Shown one piece after another: positions 1 through 6,852 of a stretch of 64,000 nucleotides of DNA; position 1 is the first letter of the stretch; the number at the start of each line of letters is the position of its first letter. The translations under genes were made by a program, and so were the position numbers. Below the pieces are notes generated by a model. That model made no database searches and was not told where the DNA came from. It was given only the letters and a program-made list of their open reading frames with translations. The stretch spans positions 1 to 64,000 of the forward strand of contig JAQTZV010000024.1 of NCBI GenBank assembly GCA_028687585.1, given 5' to 3'. The DNA comes from Desulfuromonadaceae bacterium. Its GTDB lineage: Bacteria; Desulfobacterota; Desulfuromonadia; Geobacterales; Pseudopelobacteraceae.

Positions 1-179
1 GAAAGAGTCAGACTGATTGCCCAGAGGGCTTTCAGAAAATTGTTGGCGGCTTCACCGCCGCTACCGGATATAAATTTGATGCCGGCAACAGGGTGAACTT
101 CAATCAACTGCGTTTTTTAGGATAATGTCATAAAACGCTTCCTTTGCATCCGGGGTAAAACCTATCTCTTGCAACTTTG
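1..179. other. Window edge, possible gene ends
   Basis: Both strands are open here and I cannot assign the stretch. On the plus strand a frame runs from the window edge to a TAA at 123-125 (about 40 codons, ending FNQLRFLG). On the minus strand a frame reading QLIEVHPVAG... runs off the left edge. Codon use is plausible in both. Neither matches a family I recognise, so no gene is called. Confidence 0.3.
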
Positions 180-428
180 TCAGATCTCCACCTGATGCCC
201 AAGCTCGACCACCTGTTCCGTTGGCAGATTGAAGAAGGTGGTCGCCCTGAGAGAATTGCGGGTCATGAAAGCAAATAGTTTTTCCTGCCACCGCATCATA
301 TCCGATTTTTGCGAAGCGGGTTGACTGCCGATAAAATCTCCGGAGCTCGCAAGATACCGCTGATGCCAAGCAGTGCAATTCTCAGACCTGATCCGGAAGC
401 GGTCAACGCCAATGGGAAAAATTGTCAA
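180..428 (-). pseudogene. kup: 3' remnant of a Kup-type potassium transporter
   Basis: The last 40 or so residues ([16 protein letters not shown]... ending [10 protein letters not shown]) match the conserved C-terminal end of Kup/HAK potassium uptake permeases. Intact Kup is a membrane protein of about 630 residues; here only about 80 codons are open and the part before the C-terminal block no longer looks like Kup. A neighbouring frame further upstream contains a stretch vaguely like the Kup ITPAISVLSAVEG segment, which would fit internal deletion plus frameshift. The stop codon is intact. Family assignment of the tail rests on motif memory. No function is expected. Confidence 0.55.
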
Positions 429-546
429 TGGAACGTTCCGTTTGTGCCCCCCCAGTAGTACCGATCGGCCCGAACGCTACCCACTTCCATGCTGTCGGGA
501 AACAGATCATGCGTGGCTTTATTTCCTTTTCAAAAGGGTCTGATGA

Positions 547-990
547 TTAAAGCAGTACACCAATACCGATAACGACATTTACGAGATAAAGGGCAAGGAT
601 GACACATCCGAGTTTGTAATGTAAATTTCGTTGCGGAATGCTTGATCCGGCGATCTTTCTGGAAATACGATAGGTTGAAAATAACATGATAACAATGACT
701 ACTCCTACAAACAGGTGTGTAGGGTACTGAAGCACTTTTCCGGTATCAAGCATGATCAGAATCAACCCGGCAGAAAAACCAGCACCCCCAAATAATGCCA
801 GCACCGGACCCATCCGGCGATGCAATTTTATAGCGTGAATCGGCAGAGGTGTTTTACCTCTGCGCGCACGCCTGATCAGTAACCCGTTGAAAGTATGGTA
901 AAAAAGCAACAGCATTATTATAAAATTGAAAAGACCGTGAACAAGTCTCAATATCGAGATCAGTTCACTGCTAATCAGCGGAAATGGCAT
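547..990 (-). CDS. Small membrane protein, cytochrome b561/DUF4079-like
   Basis: This 147-residue protein has four hydrophobic segments separated by short basic loops. Histidines lie near membrane segments (LRLVHG, LLFYHT, AIKLHRRMGP, YPTHLF, RNLHYK), a pattern typical of b-type haem-binding membrane proteins such as the b561 or DUF4079 groups. I infer a membrane electron carrier, probably quinone-linked. A longer frame begins at 1023, but a strong ribosome site (GGAGGGGG) stands just before the ATG at 990, which I take as the start. It is the last gene of the redox operon, after the cupredoxin gene, with a 16-base gap. Haem binding is inferred, not seen. Confidence 0.65.
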   Translation of the reverse strand: MPFPLISSELISILRLVHGLFNFIIMLLLFYHTFNGLLIRRARRGKTPLPIHAIKLHRRMGPVLALFGGAGFSAGLILIMLDTGKVLQYPTHLFVGVVIVIMLFSTYRISRKIAGSSIPQRNLHYKLGCVILALYLVNVVIGIGVLL

Positions 991-1006
991 CTTTTTTCCC
1001 CCTCCT

Positions 1007-1477
1007 CTATTCGACCACCTCAATTACGCCTTCCATCCCCTTCTCCCTATGGCTCTTAAGCCAAAGAAAGCCTTTGTCACAATATATCGGGTACTTACCT
1101 GTCTTTGTCGGAGTGAATGTAATCGTTTGCGCGTCTCTTTTAAGATCGAGTTTGAAGTCAATGCCCGCTTCCGGCGAATTCGCAACCAGGTCATGCGGAA
1201 TGTATCCGCCGGATTTTTTGACCTTTAACTCCACAGGCTTATTTACCTTTACGATGATATAGTTTGGATCATAGAAGTACTCACCACCAACTATTTCAGC
1301 TCGCTGCACTCCACTGCCATCAACAGTCGCGACAAAGCGTTTTTCCTGCCAAGTCCCATGATCATGAGTCTGGGTACCTTCAGTCAAGACCTTCTCCGCA
1401 GCATCAGCGGCATGTATGGTGATACTGTACAATGAAACAAAGACAATAATAATGAGTGCAAACCTTGAACTTTTCAT
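1007..1477 (-). CDS. Periplasmic cupredoxin-domain protein
   Basis: This is a 156-residue exported protein. An N-terminal signal peptide ends near residue 24-27 (HAADA). The rest is a single cupredoxin-like beta domain with a plausible copper site: His95 (IPHDLV), Cys133 (PIYCDKG), His143 (KSHREKGM) and Met148, the His-Cys-His-Met order of type 1 copper proteins. The Cys-His spacing of ten residues includes an aromatic loop (GFLWLK). It likely carries electrons or copper in the periplasm. The ribosome site AAGGAG precedes the ATG. It sits between the cytochrome c and b561-like genes, which favours electron transfer over simple copper resistance, though either is possible. Confidence 0.8.
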   Translation of the reverse strand: MKSSRFALIIIVFVSLYSITIHAADAAEKVLTEGTQTHDHGTWQEKRFVATVDGSGVQRAEIVGGEYFYDPNYIIVKVNKPVELKVKKSGGYIPHDLVANSPEAGIDFKLDLKRDAQTITFTPTKTGKYPIYCDKGFLWLKSHREKGMEGVIEVVE

Positions 1478-1507
1478 ACCTGACTCCTTCTGTTTCAGAA
1501 TACATAA

Positions 1508-1825
1508 CTAGCGTTTAGTGGAAGAATCCAAAGACTTTATGTACTGCAGGAGTGATTTCATCTCGACCGAGTTCGAGTCTAATGCAGTGCTTGCCAGAGG
1601 ATTTTTTATACATTGATTGATGATATTTCCCAATGTCTCATCATCATAACCGGCTGCTTTAAACAGCCCCTTTCCATTGGGGTGGCACATGTTACAGCTT
1701 TTCCCGTTTGTTGCCAGCTGTGAGCTGGTGAACAGCTCCTTGCCTTTGTCAAGAGACGCTTTTTCTGTCGCCATAGCCGGTAAAGTCACTGCAATAACGC
1801 TCAAAACTATTGCTAAACGTTTCAT
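1508..1825 (-). CDS. Monohaem c-type cytochrome, periplasmic
   Basis: This is a 105-residue class I-like cytochrome. It has a signal peptide (cleavage near PAMA-TE, residue 19-20), one haem attachment motif CNMCH at residues 44-48, and a likely distal ligand Met89 (SVEMKSLLQYIKSL) before the C-terminal helix. The size matches small soluble periplasmic cytochromes. The ribosome site AAAAGGAGA precedes the ATG. It is 30 bases from the cupredoxin gene and downstream of wrbA on the same strand, so it probably shares one transcript and works in the same electron-transfer chain. The redox partner is not known. Confidence 0.85.
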   Translation of the reverse strand: MKRLAIVLSVIAVTLPAMATEKASLDKGKELFTSSQLATNGKSCNMCHPNGKGLFKAAGYDDETLGNIINQCIKNPLASTALDSNSVEMKSLLQYIKSLDSSTKR

Positions 1826-1936
1826 GGTTTCTCCTTTTCAAATATTGAATTCGCATCTCTTCGCTCACACAAGGCCATCCCTCTCTGTACAACTCTCTGC
1901 AACGCTACATAATGCCTTTCCGGCATCCGTTGCCGC

Positions 1937-2551
1937 TTACTGCTTCAGCTTCAAGGCAATACGTGCCACATGAGCCCCCTGATATCTGGCCCCTGCCAGT
2001 TCGTTGTCGCTTGGCATCCGTTCACCCTGACCACCGGTAATGGTTGAAGCGCCATAAGGAGAGCACCCGGTTATCTCGGTGACACCCATCTGTCCGGCAA
2101 AAGAATATGGTAGGCCAACAACAACCATCCCCTGATGAAGCAGAGTGGTATGGAAACTGAGGATAGTCGATTCCTGGCCGCCATGCTGAGTGGCAGAACT
2201 ACAAAATACGCTGGCCGGTTTACCGACCAGAGCACCTTTCATCCAGAGGCCTCCGGTAGCATCCAGAAACTGCCGCATCTGTCCGCACATATTGCCAAAG
2301 CGGGTCGGCGTACCGAAAATAACGGCATCAGCTTCTGCCAGATCGTCTACAGTTGCTACCGGTATATGCGCCATTCCCTTTTGGGCATCAAGAGCCCCCA
2401 TCATACCCAACACCTCATCAGGCAATGTTTCAGGCACGCGCTTGATAATGGCCTCGCACCCAGCCACCTCATTAACTCCTTCGGCAACGGCTTCAGCCAT
2501 CTTGTAGATATGGCCGTACATACTGTAATGAATAATCAAGATTCTACACAT
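1937..2551 (-). CDS. wrbA: NAD(P)H:quinone oxidoreductase, WrbA family
   Basis: This 204-residue flavodoxin-fold protein matches WrbA, which binds FMN and passes two electrons from NAD(P)H to quinones. Visible features are the phosphate-binding loop near the N-terminus ([15 protein letters not shown]), the FMN-contacting [15 protein letters not shown] segment, the Wrb[11 protein letters not shown] loop and the [13 protein letters not shown] segment. Its length equals the usual 190-210 residues. AAGGAG lies before the ATG. Expected to be cytoplasmic, it is the only soluble cytoplasmic member of this operon; the products of the following genes are exported or membrane-bound. A role in quinone-level redox balance is inferred. 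Confidence 0.92.
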   Translation of the reverse strand: MCRILIIHYSMYGHIYKMAEAVAEGVNEVAGCEAIIKRVPETLPDEVLGMMGALDAQKGMAHIPVATVDDLAEADAVIFGTPTRFGNMCGQMRQFLDATGGLWMKGALVGKPASVFCSSATQHGGQESTILSFHTTLLHQGMVVVGLPYSFAGQMGVTEITGCSPYGASTITGGQGERMPSDNELAGARYQGAHVARIALKLKQ

Positions 2552-2567
2552 GATGAATACTCCTTTT

Positions 2568-2696
2568 TCATTTTTTTGTTATTCCCCGCAAATGAGGTAA
2601 CAGGGCAATATCATTGGGTGCCACAGGCCGTTCCGCAACGACTGCAGAGCCTGTAATCAACAATAAAATCACACCGGCCAAAATGTTTCTCTGCAT
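2568..2696 (-). CDS. 42-residue exported peptide
   Basis: This short gene has an excellent ribosome site (GGAGG, seven bases before the ATG) and encodes a peptide with a basic start (MQRN), a hydrophobic core ([15 protein letters not shown]) and a signal-peptidase-like site (VVA-ERP). About 20 residues would remain after cleavage, ending in GITKK. It stops 16 bases before wrbA and is the first gene of the redox operon. It may be a leader peptide, a small periplasmic factor, or the stub of a longer secreted protein. I recognise no family. Support comes from the ribosome site, signal sequence and position. Confidence 0.6.
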   Translation of the reverse strand: MQRNILAGVILLLITGSAVVAERPVAPNDIALLPHLRGITKK

Positions 2697-2699
2697 AAA

Positions 2700-3187
2700 A
2701 ACCTCCGTAACGTGATATGCACTGCTTTCTCAAAATCATCCCGGAGTGGATAACTTGCCGGGATAATATGCCTTCGCCAAAAGTTAAAGTGAGTTCACCG
2801 AGGAATGTATCTCCTGCCGTTATGGTCCATTACTTCTCCTGACTTCGATGCGGCAATATATACAAGAAAGAGTTTTAAACTCATTTACATTTACGATGTT
2901 GCTCAGCAGCATCTATGCCAAGTCACAATAATGGCAAACCTGTGTGTATGTACGTGCAGTTTGCTTCTGAATGCGGACAGCACACATGCCAAGTTGTTAG
3001 CAACATACATTGCAGGCAAAAATCCGGTTTCAGTATCGGGGCCGAATATATACGGTCAGAAGTCATGCAACGTTGATTGCATGGTGCAATAATTATGGAA
3101 TTTTCTTTTCTGGCCGGACTTCCACGACTCCAAATTCCTGATAACGATTGCTGCAATATCCTTAATTTCCATATACGAGCCTCATGT
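2700..3187. other. No supported gene
   Basis: This stretch is AT-richer than its surroundings. Open frames on both strands have no recognisable domains or good ribosome sites. The promoter of the minus-strand redox operon should lie near 2700-2790, but I cannot pick out a convincing -35/-10 pair. Confidence 0.5.
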
Positions 3188-3446
3188 TTATCTGATGACA
3201 GGTTCCAAGTAGACCAATCATTTCCCGGATTCTTCCCGCTCGCAGTTGTAAAAAAACCTGAAATGTCCGGGGATTGTAAATCCAAATACCTCCCCCCCTG
3301 CGAATCCATCCCACATCGGTAACCACCGCCACGCGCTCCCAGGCGTTGAAATGTTCCAACCCGGTCTTTGCATCGTCCCGCATAGCATGTGTATCGAGCC
3401 CGGTAAATTTTTTTCCCAGGAGATAGAGAAAGCGTCGGTCGTTTTG
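3188..3446 (-). pseudogene. SpoIIAA-like (STAS-related) protein remnant
   Basis: The minus strand reads RRFLYLLGKKFTGLD and then WERVAVVTDVGW, matching the SpoIIAA-like family of about 120 residues. At a run of seven C on the plus strand (about 3292-3298) the frame shifts, and the match continues as VFGFTIPGHFRFFYNCERE. A TGA then stands where a Trp codon is expected (ESGK*LVYLE), before a natural TAA at 3188-3190. The first third of the gene is missing; the match stops at about 3446, right beside an hsdM remnant on the other strand. The gene carries a truncation, a homopolymer frameshift and a nonsense change. Confidence 0.7.
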
Positions 3447-3450
3447 TTGC

Positions 3451-3735
3451 ATAGCCGACACTGTAAGTGCCTGACGTGGCGATGGAGAGACCGATGCCGA
3501 ATATACTGACGTTGCTGGTTTCTGCCGCAGTGTGACTCTGGCGGAAATTGCCGAACATGGTCATGTCCTGACACCGGGGCGCTATGTGGGAGCGGAAGCG
3601 GTGGAGGATGACGACGAAGCCTTTGCCGAGAAGATGCAGCGGCTGACCGAGACGCTGGGTGAGCAGATGGCCAAGGGTGCGGAACTGGACGGGCTGATCC
3701 GGCAGAAGTTGGGAGGGTTGGGGTATGAGTTCTGA
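3451..3735 (+). pseudogene. hsdM: 3' end of a type I restriction methylase subunit
   Basis: Only the C-terminal 90 or so codons of HsdM remain. The reading IADTVSA, a TGA where the family has Trp, [17 protein letters not shown] and [14 protein letters not shown], then a coiled-coil-like end ([16 protein letters not shown]), is the signature tail of these methylases. The catalytic S-adenosylmethionine and NPPY motifs are absent. The 5' side breaks at about 3450, where SpoIIAA-like sequence begins on the opposite strand. The stop overlaps the hsdS start by 11 bases, the usual arrangement of hsdM-hsdS operons. Confidence 0.85.
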
Positions 3736-4438
3736 TTGGAAATCAGTAAATATCGCTTCACTCTGCAAAGGAATCTATGACGGCCCTCATGCAACTCCGA
3801 AAAAAACAGACAATGGACCAATTTTCCTTGGCATATCGTCGTTAAATAAGGGGCAACTGGACCTTTCATCTCTGGAATATTTATCCGAAGATGATTTCCC
3901 GAAATGGACAAAGAGAGTTACCCCCAAAAAGGGAGATATTGTATTTTCCTATGAAACAAGATTGGGGGAAGTTGCAATAATTCCTGATGGGTTACGGTGC
4001 TGCCTTGGGAGACGAATGGCTTTGATGCGGATAGATAGATCCAAGGCTATTCCTGAGTATATCCTCTATGCCTATCTTTCTCCTACATTTCAAAGAGTAA
4101 TTCGTGAAAGAACAATTCACGGAAGTACGGTAGATAGAATCCCCTTAACCGAATTTGGTTCTTTTCCAATATCCATTCCGCCGTTAATTGTTCAAAAAGA
4201 GATCGCTGAAACGCTTAAAGCCCTCGACGACCGAATCACCCTCCTCCGCGAAACCAACACCACCCTCGAAGCCATCGCCCAAGCCCTGTTCAAATCGTGG
4301 TTCGTGGACTTCGACCCCGTCCGCGCCAAACAGGAAGGCCGTGAACCGGAAGGGATGGACGCCGACACCCTGCTCCCCCGCCTGATCTCCGGCCAGTTGC
4401 GCCTGCCGGATGCCGAAGCGATGTTTGGGGAGGTTTGA
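3725..4438 (+). CDS. hsdS: Half-length type I specificity subunit
   Basis: This 237-residue HsdS carries one target-recognition domain (about residues 1-160) followed by the conserved helical spacer ([20 protein letters not shown]) and [13 protein letters not shown]. Normal HsdS is 400-450 residues with two recognition domains. Here EGMDA, which normally leads into the second domain, runs straight into [15 protein letters not shown], which normally ends the protein. This suggests an in-frame deletion of the second domain. Half-subunits can dimerise in some systems, but the methylase gene beside it is only a fragment, so activity is unlikely unless it works with subunits encoded elsewhere. Confidence 0.85.
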   Translation: MSSDWKSVNIASLCKGIYDGPHATPKKTDNGPIFLGISSLNKGQLDLSSLEYLSEDDFPKWTKRVTPKKGDIVFSYETRLGEVAIIPDGLRCCLGRRMALMRIDRSKAIPEYILYAYLSPTFQRVIRERTIHGSTVDRIPLTEFGSFPISIPPLIVQKEIAETLKALDDRITLLRETNTTLEAIAQALFKSWFVDFDPVRAKQEGREPEGMDADTLLPRLISGQLRLPDAEAMFGEV

Positions 4439-4440
4439 TT

Positions 4441-4680
4441 GGTCTGTGACCCGCCCTGGTGCAATGGCCGACAAGATGCCATTAATGGAAAACCCAACGT
4501 CAAAGGCGGGCGGGTCTAAGACCGCGCCCCTACAATAAACGCATTCATCGTCGGTTACAGCAACAGGGCGACCCGCCGGGATCGCCCCTACGATATCCAA
4601 TAAATTACCCTTGTATTTTTAATTTTAAAATTATAAATTTGCCTTGTGTTTTTAAATATAAGCCTACAACAAGGTGACCT
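4441..4680. repeat. Spacer with small palindromic GC-rich repeats
   Basis: No gene is seen. Two related palindromic blocks lie at about 4506-4540 and 4565-4594, each ending in CGCCCCTAC and each able to pair with its own GGGCG-type start. They resemble short dispersed repeats of environmental Proteobacteria. The last 80 bases are AT-rich and probably hold the promoter of the following ATPase gene, which has an AAGGTGA ribosome site. Confidence 0.45.
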
Positions 4681-5994
4681 ATGCGCAGATTCATTGACGA
4701 TCAGCTCCAACAATGGCAGGACAGCACACGGCGCAAACCGCTCATTTTGCGGGGTGCCCGGCAGGTTGGCAAAACCTGGTCGCTAAAAGAGTTTGGCAAA
4801 AACCGCTTTGAATCGGTTGCGTTGGTTGACGTGGAACGCAATCCCTCTCTGCGCAAGCTGTTCGATGGCGATCTTAACGCGGCGCGCATCTGCGCCGACC
4901 TTGAGGTGCTGCTGCGGCAGAAGATCACGCCGGGAAAAACCCTGCTCTTTTTTGATGAGATTCAGGCATGCCCCCGTGCCATAACCGCCCTGCGCTATTT
5001 TTATGAGGAGATGCCGGAACTGCATGTCGTGGCCGCCGGATCACTTCTGGAATTTGCGCTTAAAGACGCCTCCTTTCCTGTTGGCAGGGTTCAATTTCTC
5101 AATCTCTATCCACTCTGTTTCGCCGAATATCTGGAGGCGATCGGTAACGCACCAGCTGCTGCTGCAGTTTTAGGCAATCCTGCTGGCATATCACCCGTTG
5201 TGCATGAACTTCTCCGTGACGAACTGAAACGTTATTTTTTTATCGGCGGAATGCCGGCAGCTGTCAATGCTTACAAGGAAAACGGCTCGCTGCGGGATGC
5301 CTTCGAGGTGCAGGGGGAAATTGCGGAATCATATCGAATGGATTTTGCTAAATACACCCCTCAGGTTGACCGTTATTGTCTCGATTCAGTCTTTACCTCA
5401 CTGGCGCAAAGTGTCGGGCAACAGATCAAATACGCGCGGCTGGGCGAGGGGTATGGCAACCCGACGCTGAAGAAGGCTTTTGAAGCTCTCTGTCTGGCAC
5501 AGGTAGCCCGCAGGATTACGTCGGTCAATCCGACTGGCCTGCCGCTTGGAGCAAGTGCATCGGTCAAAGTTTTTAAGGCGTTGATGCTGGATCTGGGCCT
5601 GATGCGTTACCTATCCGGTATGCCGGACGATATTGAATATGCCAGAGCGGATCTGCTTGCTATCTATCGCGGCGCCATGGCTGAACAGTTTGTGGGACAA
5701 GAGATGCTGGTATCACAACAGGGCAGCCTCTATTACTGGGATAGACAGGCAAAAAGCAGTTCCGCCGAGGTTGATTATCTGGCTGTTATGAACGGAATAA
5801 TTCATCCGGTGGAGGTTAAAAGCGGCGCGAGCGGCAGCTTGAGAAGTCTACATCTTTTTCTGACGACCTATCCGGAGTGCGGCAAGGCGCTGGTTTTTTC
5901 AGATCAGCCGTATTCTGACCTTCCAGAGCAAAAAATCACCTTTTTGCCGTTGTATAGTGCTTTTGCTGCAACGAAATCAGCGGAGAAACCATGA
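4681..5994 (+). CDS. AAA ATPase with DUF4143 domain
   Basis: This 437-residue protein belongs to the AAA_14/DUF4143 group. Walker A is GARQVGKT at residues 25-32 and Walker B is LLFFDEIQ near residue 95. A sensor-like VAAGSLLEFAL follows, then a helical DUF4143 region, and a C-terminal block with EVDYLAV and HPVEVKSG that resembles the D-ExK core of restriction-like nucleases. The biochemical role of the family is poorly defined. The gene lies between hsdS and hsdR and overlaps hsdR by 4 bases (ATGA), so it entered or evolved with the restriction operon. Unlike its neighbours it is intact. Confidence 0.85.
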   Translation: MRRFIDDQLQQWQDSTRRKPLILRGARQVGKTWSLKEFGKNRFESVALVDVERNPSLRKLFDGDLNAARICADLEVLLRQKITPGKTLLFFDEIQACPRAITALRYFYEEMPELHVVAAGSLLEFALKDASFPVGRVQFLNLYPLCFAEYLEAIGNAPAAAAVLGNPAGISPVVHELLRDELKRYFFIGGMPAAVNAYKENGSLRDAFEVQGEIAESYRMDFAKYTPQVDRYCLDSVFTSLAQSVGQQIKYARLGEGYGNPTLKKAFEALCLAQVARRITSVNPTGLPLGASASVKVFKALMLDLGLMRYLSGMPDDIEYARADLLAIYRGAMAEQFVGQEMLVSQQGSLYYWDRQAKSSSAEVDYLAVMNGIIHPVEVKSGASGSLRSLHLFLTTYPECGKALVFSDQPYSDLPEQKITFLPLYSAFAATKSAEKP

Positions 5995-6679
5995 CCGAAG
6001 ACCAACTCGAACAGGAAATCCTTAGTTGGCTTGCCGAAGCCGGTTACAGCCACCGCTACGGCCTGGACATTGCCCCTGATGGCTCTGCGCCTGAACGGAG
6101 CACCTACGGCCAGGTGTTGCTGGTGGGACGACTGCGCGCGAGGCAATCGACCGGTTGAACCCGTTTATCCCTCCTGTGGCTCGCATTGATGCCCTGCAGC
6201 AGGTGCTGAATCTGGACACGCCGGTGCTGCTGGCGGCCAACCGCACCTTCCATCAACTGCTCGTCAATGGCATATCGGTCGAGTATCAAAAAGATGGCGA
6301 GACGCGCGGCGACTTTGTGCGCTTGATAGATTTTACTGATGTGGCGGCCAACGAGTTGCTGGCGGTGAACCAGTTTTCTGTCAAAGGCGCCAAGTACACC
6401 CGCCGTCCTGACATCATCCTGTTCTTCAACGGTCTGCCGCTGGTGCTGCTGGAGTTGAAGAACCCGGCTGACGAGAAGGCCGACATCTGGAAGGCATACG
6501 ACCAGATCCAGACCTATAAAGAGCAGATCCCGGATCTGTTTCAGTACAACGAACTGCTGGTGATCTCGGACGGAACCGAAGCACGCTTGGGGTCGCTCTC
6601 TGCCAATGTTGAACGCTTTATGGCTTGGCGCACTATTGACGGCCAGACTCTTGATCCGCATTGTGTGTGTCAAACGTGA
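5991..6679 (+). pseudogene. hsdR: 5' remnant of type I restriction subunit HsdR
   Basis: The start (MTEDQLEQEILSWLAEAGY) and the following part (AIDRLNPFIPP, NQFSVKGAKYTRRPDIILF, VLLELKNPADEKAD) match HsdR, including the nuclease D and ExK residues. Two defects are visible. After GRLR the frame shifts by two bases where CGCG appears as CGCGCG (about 6134-6140), giving an early TGA at 6156-6158. The gene also breaks after DGQTLDP, so only about 230 of the roughly 1000 codons remain and the whole helicase part is lost. The normal ATGA overlap with the ATPase gene before it is preserved. Confidence 0.9.
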
Positions 6680-6814
6680 TTGTTGCCATATCTCCTCCTT
6701 GTTCCGGCATATACCATAAATCCGTTGCCGCCTGTTTTCAATCAATCAAGCCGCCTGTTGTTCCTGGTCCTCGGCCGAGCTTGCCGCCAGCGTTGCTTTC
6801 CTGCCTAAAATATA

Positions 6815-6844
6815 TTGACGATACCGCTCTTGAATGGGTATTGT
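6815..6844 (+). promoter_or_regulatory. Possible smc promoter
   Basis: TTGACG (6815-6820) and TATTGT (6839-6844) are separated by 18 bases and lie 8 bases before the smc ATG. No ribosome site is visible, so a very short leader is possible. The -10 match is only moderate. Confidence 0.35.
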
Positions 6845-6852
6845 TCACGACC

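Noticed and set aside
2805..3092. Plus-strand open frame of 95 codons with several Cys
   Set aside because: AT-rich, no ribosome site and no recognisable domain; the Cys pattern is irregular.
2923..3768. Long minus-strand open frame of 281 codons
   Set aside because: It is a third-frame shadow crossing both the SpoIIAA-like and hsdM remnants and matches no family.
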